DNA of 40,153 bases from Bacteroidales bacterium (GTDB lineage Bacteria; Bacteroidota; Bacteroidia; Bacteroidales; UBA10428): positions 1 through 40,153 of the forward strand of contig JAFGPL010000278.1 of the NCBI GenBank assembly GCA_016936215.1. Direction: 5' to 3'. Numbering within the stretch: position 1 is the first letter of the stretch; every line of letters starts with the position of its first letter. Below the pieces are notes generated by a model. That model was not told the DNA's origin and did not search any database. It saw only the letters and a program-made list of their open reading frames with translations. Shown here in pieces: positions 8,074 to 17,092 of the stretch. The position numbers and the translations under genes are program-made.

Positions 8074-8300
8074 GACTTTTTATTCCTTTTTAAAAATGTT
8101 AATTGGTATTACAGTATAAGATAAAAGAACCATCAGATAGCGGTAAAATAGAAGGCATTCAAAAATAATTTTTATAATAGTGCCAATTCATTGGACGAAA
8201 TTGTCATTCCCTTAGACAAGAATTCATGTTATCAGTAAGATATTTTATACTTTTATCACAATTTTTTGTGAAACAAAGCTGAGGTAGCGTTGCATCAACA

Positions 8301-11300
8301 ATGCACAAAATAACACTTAAAATATTTAACATTAAAAAACGGGAGATCTGGATACTGATACTCCTGTGCGTGCAGGCGGTGCTTACCGGTGCCTTTATCG
8401 GAGGTTTCGATATTTCGGTACATGCAGCTTTCCTCAAATCTTTCGAGTATTTTCATATCCCCGAAGCACTCATTATTTCGGGTATTTCAGGGTTAATCAT
8501 CTTTCTGGTATACACGTTTTTATCAACAAGGTTACCCTTCAGGGCCTTTCTGCTGCTTAACTACCTGCTTCTGTTTGTTTCAGCATTCGCGGTGTACTAT
8601 GTATCTGCCGTTGAATATAACAAAACGTATATTAAAATAGGCTATGCGCTGATGTTTCCGATGAACATGGCTGCATACCTTAACTTCTGGCGGTCAACGA
8701 GGGAAATATTCACCCCTGCCCAGACAAAACGGTTGCTGATTTATGTTCAGGTTGCTTTCTATGGCGGTATTGTGTCTGCAAGCTATGGCTCAATACTGTA
8801 TATGTACAAAACAAGGGTATTTGAGGACATTATATTGTACAGCACCCTGGCTGTTTTAGCAATAATTTTTATACAATTCATCCTAAACCCTGCACACAGG
8901 TTTTCAAGGACCTATCAGCACAAGCCAAAGAAAATCAACCCGCTGCGTTCAAAATTTTACGAGCTCTTTTATTCAAAATACACCATCCTCCTGTTGTTAT
9001 TTGTAACTTTATCTTCAATGACAGGGTTCCTCGTGCATTTTAATTTTATTGCTGCTACCAGGGACAGTTATCCCGATATTGTTGGGTTTGTTAAATTTCT
9101 GGGGCTCTATATGGGTACCCTTTTCCTGTTATTGTTTTTTGTTGAGAAATTCCTGGTACGAAAAATTCTTTATTCTTACGATTCACCATACAGCCTTGTT
9201 ATTATTCCGGCAGCCATGCTTATTTTTGTTGCCATATCGGCAATAATATTCTTAACACTCGGAAATTCAAATTTCATAGCCAGGTTTTCGTTCTACTTCA
9301 TGATCATCGCGGCCATAAAAATGGTATATGAAATAGCCAGGTACAATATTGAAATACCTTCCCTCAGGGTGCTTTTTTATACGCTCGATGTCAGGTTCCA
9401 TCCAACAATTATACCCCGTATCGAGGGAACAACAAGAATTGCAGGAATGTTGCTTTCGGGCGTGATCCTTTTCGTCCTTCTTAAAATCAGGTTTATCAAC
9501 CTGTTTTATCTCAACATTGTTACCGCATTAGTGGTAATTGCATGGTTTTTTGTCAGTGTCAAACTTATTAAATCATACCAGGATGCACTTTTAACGAACA
9601 TAAAGCGATACAGGACATCAAAATTGCGACAGGGCCAGGAACTTTCAGCAACCGATGAAAAACTTATGTCGCTGATCAATCACGGCACCCCCGAAAAAAT
9701 AATCAGTTCATTGCACATCTCCGAGAAGTTTGAACCAATAGCCTATGAAAACCATGTGGTAAACCTTATAAATATAGATTCAGAAAGGGTTCAGAGTTTT
9801 GTAATGGGCAAAATTGATGAACAAAACCTCTTATCGGCAACGCCTTTACTGAAAAAAACAGTGCTGGGGCCAGGCAACCTTGAACATTACAAAAATAAGC
9901 TGATAGAGAAATTTGAACAAAAAATCTCAATGGGTGAAACCGAAAAACACATTGAAAGACTGGCTAATTCCAATAATATCAATAACAGGGTACTGGCGGC
10001 CGAACTAATCGGGTACTTTAACAAAAAGGAATATTCTTCGATCCTTATCAACCTGTCGCGTGATTTTGAGCCGGATGTAAAAGAGGCCTCCATCAAAGCT
10101 ATGGCAAGGACGGCCTATGCTGAAAACAGTCACACGCTTGTCGGGTTTCTTAATTCCCCGGTTTATTATTCTTATGCTTTTGAAGCGCTTGTTAAAATTG
10201 GCGACGATGCATGCGAATACCTCGATCAGCTATTTTTGTCGCCGGATGCCGATAACAAGCTGCTGTCGAGGATTGTGAAAATCTATGGCAAAATAAGCAG
10301 CCCCAAAACCATCGAACTCCTGCTCAATAAACTGGAGAACCAGAATAAGTTCATTGCCAGGCAGGCAATTTTGGCCCTTAGGGAAGCAAGGTTCCAGGCA
10401 TCACCGGGAAATATAAATAAAATACTAAATTACATTGTACGCACCTGCAATATCATGTCATGGAACCTGATGGTATTTGAATCAATTCCATATGACAAAA
10501 AGCATTTGGCAGTTATAAAGGCCATGAGATCAGAAATTGAGGAAAACTACAACATGTTGTTTAACCTGCTTGCCCTTGCCTATAATTCCAACTCCATTGC
10601 AAATATCAGGAAACTCATTGAAGAAGGAAGTGACCACGATATAAGCCATGCCATCGAATTGCTCGATCAGATTGTGATGGATGAAGTAAAACAGGTACTC
10701 TTCCCATTGCTTGAAAACCTTCAGCACCAGGAACGAATTAAAAAACTGCAGTATTATTTTCCTTCCGAAAAGGTTAAACCTGCAGAATTGTTGCCCGAAA
10801 TTATCACCCGCGATTTTAACCTCCTGTCAATTTATTTCAAAGCCTGCGCAATTTTTTCCTGGCTTAATGAAGGCAAGGAGCCTGACAATATTTTGATTTC
10901 CTGCCTGTTCCATCCGCATAAACTAATCCGTGAAACAGCAGCTTATGTTATCAATATCCTTGACGATACGCTGCTTCAAAAGATATATCCACGCCTTGAA
11001 CCTGAATATGTTGCAGATATCCAATCATCCCTTTTCAAAATTCAGAACGGGGCAGATTTGTTGATGCTTGACAAGGTTGACTTTTTGAAAGGATGTTATG
11101 AACTAAGGAAAATTCCTGAAGATATCCTGTTTGAAATCGCCATGAACCTGAAATATAACAGACTTCAAAAAGGCCAGGACCTGGTGCTGACAAAAAACAG
11201 CAGGCATTTTTCGCTGTTGTTCATTTACCAGGGCACAACTGAAATTACCTCAGGTGAAAACAGTGTTGAACTGAAAAAAGGCGACATTATTTACACCGAG

Positions 11301-11453
11301 CCTTTTTTACATGAAGCACAAAACCAGTTGACCCTGAAAGCCCTTGATGAAGTGGTGCTCTTTTCACTTGATAAAGATATCCTTCACCTGCTTATATTTG
11401 ATTATACCGAGATTCGCAGCATGATTCTCGGACTGATTGAAACAACTGTTTAA
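8301..11453 (+). CDS. NTT (ATP/ADP translocase)-like membrane protein fused to HEAT-like repeats and a cyclic-nucleotide-binding-like domain
   Basis: 1050 residues in three parts. Residues about 15-420 hold roughly 11-12 membrane helices of the major-facilitator/NTT type; LFYTLDVRFHPTIIPRIEG followed by TTRIAGMLLSG (about 357-388) resembles the conserved stretch of Npt1/Npt2/Tlc nucleotide carriers. Residues about 455-900 are paired amphipathic helices of HEAT-like type (for example RVLAAELIGYFNKKEYSSIL). Residues about 935-1045 look like a cyclic-nucleotide-binding beta-roll (LQKGQDLVLTK, FIYQGTTEI, LKKGDIIYTEPF), without an obvious phosphate-binding cassette Arg. NTT-HEAT fusions are known in free-living bacteria with unproven transport. 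First gene of a five-gene cluster; 21 bases before the TIR gene. True nucleotide transport is not shown; a signalling receptor role is equally possible. Confidence 0.8.
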   Translation: MHKITLKIFNIKKREIWILILLCVQAVLTGAFIGGFDISVHAAFLKSFEYFHIPEALIISGISGLIIFLVYTFLSTRLPFRAFLLLNYLLLFVSAFAVYYVSAVEYNKTYIKIGYALMFPMNMAAYLNFWRSTREIFTPAQTKRLLIYVQVAFYGGIVSASYGSILYMYKTRVFEDIILYSTLAVLAIIFIQFILNPAHRFSRTYQHKPKKINPLRSKFYELFYSKYTILLLLFVTLSSMTGFLVHFNFIAATRDSYPDIVGFVKFLGLYMGTLFLLLFFVEKFLVRKILYSYDSPYSLVIIPAAMLIFVAISAIIFLTLGNSNFIARFSFYFMIIAAIKMVYEIARYNIEIPSLRVLFYTLDVRFHPTIIPRIEGTTRIAGMLLSGVILFVLLKIRFINLFYLNIVTALVVIAWFFVSVKLIKSYQDALLTNIKRYRTSKLRQGQELSATDEKLMSLINHGTPEKIISSLHISEKFEPIAYENHVVNLINIDSERVQSFVMGKIDEQNLLSATPLLKKTVLGPGNLEHYKNKLIEKFEQKISMGETEKHIERLANSNNINNRVLAAELIGYFNKKEYSSILINLSRDFEPDVKEASIKAMARTAYAENSHTLVGFLNSPVYYSYAFEALVKIGDDACEYLDQLFLSPDADNKLLSRIVKIYGKISSPKTIELLLNKLENQNKFIARQAILALREARFQASPGNINKILNYIVRTCNIMSWNLMVFESIPYDKKHLAVIKAMRSEIEENYNMLFNLLALAYNSNSIANIRKLIEEGSDHDISHAIELLDQIVMDEVKQVLFPLLENLQHQERIKKLQYYFPSEKVKPAELLPEIITRDFNLLSIYFKACAIFSWLNEGKEPDNILISCLFHPHKLIRETAAYVINILDDTLLQKIYPRLEPEYVADIQSSLFKIQNGADLLMLDKVDFLKGCYELRKIPEDILFEIAMNLKYNRLQKGQDLVLTKNSRHFSLLFIYQGTTEITSGENSVELKKGDIIYTEPFLHEAQNQLTLKALDEVVLFSLDKDILHLLIFDYTEIRSMILGLIETTV

Positions 11454-11474
11454 TTTTAAAGAAATTAAGTTAAT

Positions 11475-12935
11475 ATGAATTATGAATACGACATATTTAT
11501 AAGTTACGGGTCTTCAGATGATGATGAAGGAAGTGCTCTTTCGCAATGGGCCGCAAAATTTTGTGAATATTTGTCTGTTGTTCTTAAAAGGATTACAAAA
11601 CGCGACCTTACCTTTCTTTTGCACGATGACCTTAGGGCAAGGAAACAGTTGCTGGGGACCGAAAGCCCTGTAGTGCTTACCAATACTGCCATTTTTGTAA
11701 CATTATTATCACCTGAATATGCAGGCTCAGAATCATATCAACGCGAATTAAAAGAAGTTTATAACGCTGTATATCAAGGCACTAATAATACATCACGATA
11801 CGTTAACCGTATATTTAAGGTATTGACCATGCCAATGGCAGAAAACCAGCAGCCCGATTGTCTTGTGAATGAATTAGGGTATGATTTTTTTGAAATCAAC
11901 AGATACACCAAAAAGTCGAAAACACTCGAGATACCTGAGGAAGACCTTACAGGTGAAAAATTCTGGTCGAAACTGATTGACCTTGCCTATGATATTAACG
12001 CATCGCTTGAACTGTTATCCGGAAAAGACAACCAGGTAAAAGAATCCAAAAAATATGTATACCTGGCCGAAGTCTCTTTCGACCAGACAGAAAGCCGCGA
12101 CGAGATAAAAAGAGAGTTGCAGCACCTCGGTTATAATATTCTTCCCCTTATTAAACTTCCCGACGACAAAGAGCAGGCAGAAGCCCTGGTAAGCAATTAC
12201 CTCGACCGTTCTGTCCTGTCTGTTCACCTGATGGGCGCTTTCTACGGTGACTTTGTAAAAAACGCGAAAAATTCGATGATTGATTTACAAAACATCATTG
12301 CCAGGTCAAAAATATCGGTTTCAGGCAGCAGGCTGAAAAGGCTTATCTGGATACCAAGCGACCTGAAGACAACCGACCAGCGTCAGTCGCTTTACCTTAA
12401 CAGGCTTAAACGCGATGAGTCTTCGGCAGGGACAGAAATAGTAGAAGCGCCAATTGAAGTGTTCAAATCAGTGTTAAGGACAAAAATTGATGAAATAGAA
12501 AAACCCGTAAAGGAAATATCACCTAACAGCAAGGTATATGTTATTTTTGAAAACGGCAACAGAAATGAACTTGCGAGGTTTTATGATATCCTTGCCCAAA
12601 ACAATATAGATATTATTGAGCCTGAATTCTCAGACCAGCATACGGGCATTATCACCATGCATAAACAAAACCTTGTGGTGGCAGATGCCGTGCTGATATA
12701 CAAGGGCAATAGCAGCAATCTTTGGTTTAATGCCAAAGTACAGGATTTGGTTAAAGCCCCCGGGTTTGGCAAAGAAAAGCCTTACAATGTTATTGGGTTG
12801 GTAACCGCTGATAATATTGATGAAAACGTATTAAAGTTTATACATGACACTGCCATTCAAAAATCGGAATGGCTTGATGAAGCATTCTGCCTTAGCTTTG
12901 TAAACAATCTTAAACAAGAAGAGGATGACCGCTAA
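11475..12935 (+). CDS. Three-domain TIR / TIR-like protein
   Basis: 486 residues, no signal or membrane helix, so cytosolic. Domain 1 (1-140) is a TIR: YDIFISYGSSD at the start and SPEYAGSESYQREL (79-92), where E91 sits at the place of the catalytic Glu in NAD-cleaving TIRs. Domain 2 (193-345) begins KYVYLAEVSFDQTESRDEIK and has HLMGAFYG and RLIWIPSDL, the pattern of TIR-like/DUF4062-type domains found next to STAND NTPases. Domain 3 (353-450) begins KVYVIFENGNRNELARF with the DAVLIYKGNSSNLWFNAK stretch that usually follows. The stop overlaps the next start by 11 bases, suggesting translational coupling with the STAND NTPase. Output (NADase, cyclase or scaffold) is inferred, not shown. Confidence 0.85.
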   Translation: MNYEYDIFISYGSSDDDEGSALSQWAAKFCEYLSVVLKRITKRDLTFLLHDDLRARKQLLGTESPVVLTNTAIFVTLLSPEYAGSESYQRELKEVYNAVYQGTNNTSRYVNRIFKVLTMPMAENQQPDCLVNELGYDFFEINRYTKKSKTLEIPEEDLTGEKFWSKLIDLAYDINASLELLSGKDNQVKESKKYVYLAEVSFDQTESRDEIKRELQHLGYNILPLIKLPDDKEQAEALVSNYLDRSVLSVHLMGAFYGDFVKNAKNSMIDLQNIIARSKISVSGSRLKRLIWIPSDLKTTDQRQSLYLNRLKRDESSAGTEIVEAPIEVFKSVLRTKIDEIEKPVKEISPNSKVYVIFENGNRNELARFYDILAQNNIDIIEPEFSDQHTGIITMHKQNLVVADAVLIYKGNSSNLWFNAKVQDLVKAPGFGKEKPYNVIGLVTADNIDENVLKFIHDTAIQKSEWLDEAFCLSFVNNLKQEEDDR

Positions 12936-15900
12936 AATAATACAGGACACATACGAAGCATTGTCGGCAAGGAATCCTTTTCCCGGGCTCAGGCCTTTTG
13001 CCGTTGAGGAGAACCACCTGTTTTTCGGGCGTGAAGGCCATAGCGAAACCGTACTGAACTACCTGGCAAAAAACCGCTTTGTTGCCGTCACCGGTGCATC
13101 GGGAAGCGGCAAATCATCGCTTATTTATTGCGGGCTTATACCCACGCTTTACGGGGGCTTTATTGTCAACGCCGGTTCGTCATGGCGGATCATTACAACC
13201 AGGCCGGGCAACAGTCCTGTAGAAAACCTCGCCAATGCACTAGCCGAAAGCGAAAAAGAACATAAATACAGCCTGAACGGCTCTATAAAAAAACAAATCA
13301 ATTATACCATGCTGCGGCGCAGTTCATACGGACTTGTTGACGCCATCAGGCAAATGAACTACCCGAAGGGAGAAAATATCCTGCTGATTTTCGACCAGTT
13401 TGAAGAGCTTTTTCGTTTTAAAGAGAGCCGGAAAGATACCACGGCCATCAACGAGACCGAGGCTTACATCAAGCTTATCGTCAATGCCATAAAAAACCAG
13501 GAATATCCCATTTATGTAGTACTCACCATGCGTAGCGATTTTATTGGTGAATGCTCGCAATTCCAGGAGCTTACAAAGCTTATCAATAAAAGTAATTTCC
13601 TTATCCCGCAAATGACCCGGAATGACTTCAAAGAGGCCATTTTGGGCCCGCTGGCTGTAGGGGGCGCTGCCATTGATCCGCAACTGCTGCATCATATCCT
13701 TAACAGCATAGAGAACAAATCAGACCAGCTTCCTGTTTTGCAGCACGTAATGATGCGTACCTGGGAATACTGGGCCCGGTATAACCAACCTGGTACGCCA
13801 ATAAGGATACGCGATTATGAGTCTGCAGGCAAGATAGAAAATGCCCTTTCGATGCACGCGAATGAAGCATACGAAGAACTTGATGAAGAAGGGCAGCAGA
13901 TATGTAAAATATTGTTCAAGTCATTAACCCTAAAAGGAGCCGATAACAAAGGCATCCGGCATCCGGCAAGCATAAAGGCCATTGGTGAAATAGCACAGGT
14001 ATCCGACCAGAAAGTAATAGAGGTAGTTGAGAAATTCAGAGCCAGGGGACGTTCTTTCCTGACCCCTTCCGAAAGCATCCCGCTCGATGCCGACTCGGTG
14101 ATTGATATATCGCACGAAAGCCTCATGCGCATATGGGATAAACTCAAAGTCTGGGTAGAAGAAGAATTCTCTTCGGTGCAAATGTATTTAAGGTTATCAG
14201 AAGCTGCATCATTATACCAGATAGGGCAAACAGGGTTGTGGCGCCCGCCCGACCTGCACCTGGCACTTAACTGGAGGAGGACACAAAAACCCACCCTTGC
14301 CTGGGCAAAAAAGTATAATCCTGCATTTGAAAAAGTAATGGTTTTTCTTGATGCCAGCGAAAAGAAATACCAGCAGGAAGAACAGAACAAAGTGAGGGTG
14401 CAGCGCAAAGCGCTCGACCGTACCCGAAGGTTCGCTTTGTCAATGGCCGGTGTACTTGCAGTAGTTATTATCCTCCTATTCTGGGCCAATGCACAAAGGG
14501 TAGACAACCTGCGCCTTTCAAAAGACCTTGAAAACCTTAACTACGACCTTCAGTTGAAAAAAGAGGAAGCCGATAAGCTCAGGGGCCTTGCCGAACAAAA
14601 AGCCGGGAAGGCAGAAGTAGATGCGCTCTACAACCAGCTCAAGGCCGATTCTGCAGAAAGGGCCAGGGAAAGGGCTTTGTTCGAGTCTCAGTTAAGCGAG
14701 CAGGAGAAAATGCTCGCGCAGCAAAGGGCCGATTCAGCCGCCAGGGCCAGTTTGCTTGCCCAGCAACAAAAGAACCAGGCTGAACAGACCGCACAACAAG
14801 CATTAAAGGGCCAGACAGAAGCGGAAAAGCAGAAAGAGATGGAGTTCAGGAGAAGAATGTACACCATAGCACAAACCATGTCAGTAAAATCACTTGATGT
14901 TACCGATGCAGACCTCAAAGGGCTTTTAGCTTTGCAGGCATACCAGTTCAACAGCCATTATGCAGGCCAGGAAAACCATCCTGATATATACAGCGGGCTT
15001 CACGGAGCGCTCGAAACATTTAACGGAAAGAATTTTAACCTGCTCACAGGGCATGACGAAGGTTCTGTCTGGTCGGTATTTTTCGTGCCTGGCACCAGTG
15101 TATTTTACAGTTCGGGATGGGATGGCAAAATCCTGTCGTGGGATATGAACAGTAGTGCCCGTAAGCCGCGTACCCTGGTAAATAACAATTTCAGCAATAA
15201 AAACCTGGCCATAAGCCCCAACGGACGGTGGCTGGCATGTGCCACCACCACGACAGCCATTCAGCTTTTCAACCTGAACCAGGCAAATTCCCAGCCGCAA
15301 TTACTGACAGGACAGCAGGGCTACTTTGAATCACTTTGCTTTGCAGCCGATAACAATGGCCTTTATGCCTCGGCAAGCAATAATTCAATCATCTTTTTCG
15401 ACCTGATAAACAACCAGCGAAAAGTTTTTGCCACGCATACCGCAAGGATCAGGAGCATTTGCTTGTCCCCCAATGGCCGAAGCCTTGTTGCCGGGACCGA
15501 CAAAGGAGTGTTGCTTTATAACACGGCCAACGCCGAACCTAAGGTAATATCATCTGCCGCCAACATCGTCAGCATTGTTACATTCAACAGAAGAGGAACA
15601 TTAATAGCATGGGGTGATACCCGTGGTGTTATTTATATATATGATGTAAATTCTGGAAGCATTATCCGGACGCTAAACGCCCATAATGCAAGGATAGTGG
15701 ACCTCAAATTCAGTCCCGATAACAGCCAGCTTGCATCGTCGAGCAACGATTCAAGGATAAAAATATGGAACACCAGGGATTTCACTCTCCGGCCTGTGGA
15801 AATACTGGTACCTGAAAACTGGCCTATGTCGGTTGCATTCAGCTCAGACGGCAGATACCTTATCTCGGCGCATCAGAATGCCAAAATATTTTACTGGCCA

Positions 15901-16023
15901 ACCAAAGCCGATGAAATGGCAGGGCAGGTTTGTCCGAAGGTAAGCCGAAACCTTACGCAGCGGGAGTGGGAAGCTTACGTGGGGTATGATATTAATTACC
16001 AGAAAACTTGTATAAATAAATAA
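12925..16023 (+). CDS. STAND-class NTPase with transmembrane helix, coiled coil and WD40 propeller
   Basis: 1032 residues. NPFPGLRPF (17-25) and FFGREGH precede Walker A G57ASGSGKS64; Walker B is LLIFDQFEELF (153-163, D157); TMRSDFIGEC (201-210) is the sensor region. This is the nSTAND1 type. A winged-helix part ends at DISHESLMRIWDKL (394-407). A single hydrophobic helix lies at about 503-525, followed by a Gln/Glu/Ala-rich coiled coil (527-655) and seven WD40 blades (about 700-1005; SPDNSQLASSSNDSRIKIW is the clearest). No N-terminal signal is present, so the NTPase should be cytosolic and, with one helix, the propeller periplasmic. STAND proteins act as ligand-triggered switches that oligomerise; the TIR protein encoded just upstream is the likely effector. 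Confidence 0.9.
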   Translation: MTAKIIQDTYEALSARNPFPGLRPFAVEENHLFFGREGHSETVLNYLAKNRFVAVTGASGSGKSSLIYCGLIPTLYGGFIVNAGSSWRIITTRPGNSPVENLANALAESEKEHKYSLNGSIKKQINYTMLRRSSYGLVDAIRQMNYPKGENILLIFDQFEELFRFKESRKDTTAINETEAYIKLIVNAIKNQEYPIYVVLTMRSDFIGECSQFQELTKLINKSNFLIPQMTRNDFKEAILGPLAVGGAAIDPQLLHHILNSIENKSDQLPVLQHVMMRTWEYWARYNQPGTPIRIRDYESAGKIENALSMHANEAYEELDEEGQQICKILFKSLTLKGADNKGIRHPASIKAIGEIAQVSDQKVIEVVEKFRARGRSFLTPSESIPLDADSVIDISHESLMRIWDKLKVWVEEEFSSVQMYLRLSEAASLYQIGQTGLWRPPDLHLALNWRRTQKPTLAWAKKYNPAFEKVMVFLDASEKKYQQEEQNKVRVQRKALDRTRRFALSMAGVLAVVIILLFWANAQRVDNLRLSKDLENLNYDLQLKKEEADKLRGLAEQKAGKAEVDALYNQLKADSAERARERALFESQLSEQEKMLAQQRADSAARASLLAQQQKNQAEQTAQQALKGQTEAEKQKEMEFRRRMYTIAQTMSVKSLDVTDADLKGLLALQAYQFNSHYAGQENHPDIYSGLHGALETFNGKNFNLLTGHDEGSVWSVFFVPGTSVFYSSGWDGKILSWDMNSSARKPRTLVNNNFSNKNLAISPNGRWLACATTTTAIQLFNLNQANSQPQLLTGQQGYFESLCFAADNNGLYASASNNSIIFFDLINNQRKVFATHTARIRSICLSPNGRSLVAGTDKGVLLYNTANAEPKVISSAANIVSIVTFNRRGTLIAWGDTRGVIYIYDVNSGSIIRTLNAHNARIVDLKFSPDNSQLASSSNDSRIKIWNTRDFTLRPVEILVPENWPMSVAFSSDGRYLISAHQNAKIFYWPTKADEMAGQVCPKVSRNLTQREWEAYVGYDINYQKTCINK

Positions 16024-16048
16024 AATTATCTGATCTTTGTAATCAACC

Positions 16049-17089
16049 ATGTTTGTTATGATGCAAAAATTTTTAGGTGTATTTTTCCTGATGCTTTTTC
16101 TGTCGAACTTTGCCCCTGATGCTTTTTCACAAGAAGATTGTGGCAGCAAGCTTGTTGAAGCACAGAAACTTTACAGGCAGGGCATTATCGAAGAAATACC
16201 GGGTATGCTGAAACCCTGTATCGAGAGCGGATTCACGCGCCTGCAACGCAACGAGGCGTATAAAATACTTATATTGGCCTATCTGTTCGACGGCGACCAG
16301 ATGAATGCCGAAAGCACCATGGTTGAATTCCTGAAAAAGAACCCTGAATATGAAGTAATGCCAAACGACCCGGTTGAGTTTGTTTCGCTGTTCGAATCGT
16401 TCCGCACGCTGTCGGTATTCTCCTTCGGGTTAAGGTTCGGCACAAACTTTACAAATCCCAGGATAATAGAACAATTTTCAGCTTTAAATACCAGCCATAC
16501 CGATTCAAAAAACATCACCGGCGCAGGTTATCATGTGGGAGTTTCAATAAACCAGTATGTTGCAAAGCGCATTTTTTTGAACCTCGGGATAAATTACGTG
16601 CATAGTTCATATAAATTTCTTGAAGAATCAGTCATTAACCCCGGTTCGCCCGACCCAGCAACAATTTCTACCTCATTGAAAGAGTTTATCAATCTATATG
16701 AAGTACCGGTGTCGTTAGGATATGAGATCGAATACAAAGGTCTTAATTTCTATCTGAAAACCGGGCTTGGCTTCAATAAGGTATCAGGCGTTTCGGCCAT
16801 ACCCGAAAGCGGCGCTGTAGGTGCCGAAATAACAATGACCCCTTACCGGAAAAATATATTGTATACTGCACAGTTCGGTGCCGGGTTAAAATACAAAATA
16901 CCAAGGGGATATCTCATCTTCGATTTAAAATACCAATACGGGCTAAACAACATAGTTATGTCTGATTTAAGGTACACAAACGATGAGCTTATCTGGAGAT
17001 ACAATTATGTAGACGATGATTTCTCTTTGAATGCTTTCTCCATATCTGCCGGATACAATTTTTCATTTTATCAGCCTAAAAAGAGATAA
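16049..17089 (+). CDS. Outer-membrane beta-barrel protein with helical N-terminal domain
   Basis: 346 residues. The signal peptide ends at DAFSQ (about residue 27-28). Residues 28-105 are helical, TPR-like (AQKLYRQGIIEEIPGML, AYKILILAYLFDGDQMNAESTM). From about residue 115 the protein alternates beta-strands (FSFGLRFGTNF, GLNFYLKTGLGFN, YLIFDLKYQYGLNN) and ends in an aromatic strand AFSISAGYNFSFYQPKKR, like other Bacteroidota 8-10-stranded barrels. ATG at 16049 is used; ATG 16058 or 16061 would give an equally good signal peptide. It is 25 bases after the STAND gene and 3 bases before the lipoprotein gene. Role inferred: outer-membrane part of the cluster's sensing path. Confidence 0.8.
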   Translation: MFVMMQKFLGVFFLMLFLSNFAPDAFSQEDCGSKLVEAQKLYRQGIIEEIPGMLKPCIESGFTRLQRNEAYKILILAYLFDGDQMNAESTMVEFLKKNPEYEVMPNDPVEFVSLFESFRTLSVFSFGLRFGTNFTNPRIIEQFSALNTSHTDSKNITGAGYHVGVSINQYVAKRIFLNLGINYVHSSYKFLEESVINPGSPDPATISTSLKEFINLYEVPVSLGYEIEYKGLNFYLKTGLGFNKVSGVSAIPESGAVGAEITMTPYRKNILYTAQFGAGLKYKIPRGYLIFDLKYQYGLNNIVMSDLRYTNDELIWRYNYVDDDFSLNAFSISAGYNFSFYQPKKR

Positions 17090-17092
17090 AAA

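Noticed and set aside
8183-8194. CCAAT-TC-ATTGG inverted repeat upstream of the cluster as an operator
   Set aside because: Five-base arms occur often by chance in AT-rich DNA; no second site or promoter box is nearby.
8248-8255. TACTTTTA as the -7 box of the five-gene cluster
   Set aside because: One mismatch and no TTTG at the -33 position; not strong enough to list as a promoter.
8301-11453. Calling the first cluster gene a true ATP/ADP translocase
   Set aside because: Only part of the NTT signature is recognisable and the fusion to HEAT and CNB-like domains argues against assuming energy-parasite transport.
13815-14507. 230-residue open frame antisense to the STAND NTPase
   Set aside because: Covers the conserved winged-helix region of the real gene; Ser/Cys-rich with no domain.
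16007-16039. Possible internal promoter (CTTG-N21-GATCTTTG) before the barrel gene
   Set aside because: Both boxes have mismatches and it lies in a 25-base gap at the end of the STAND gene; chance match is likely.
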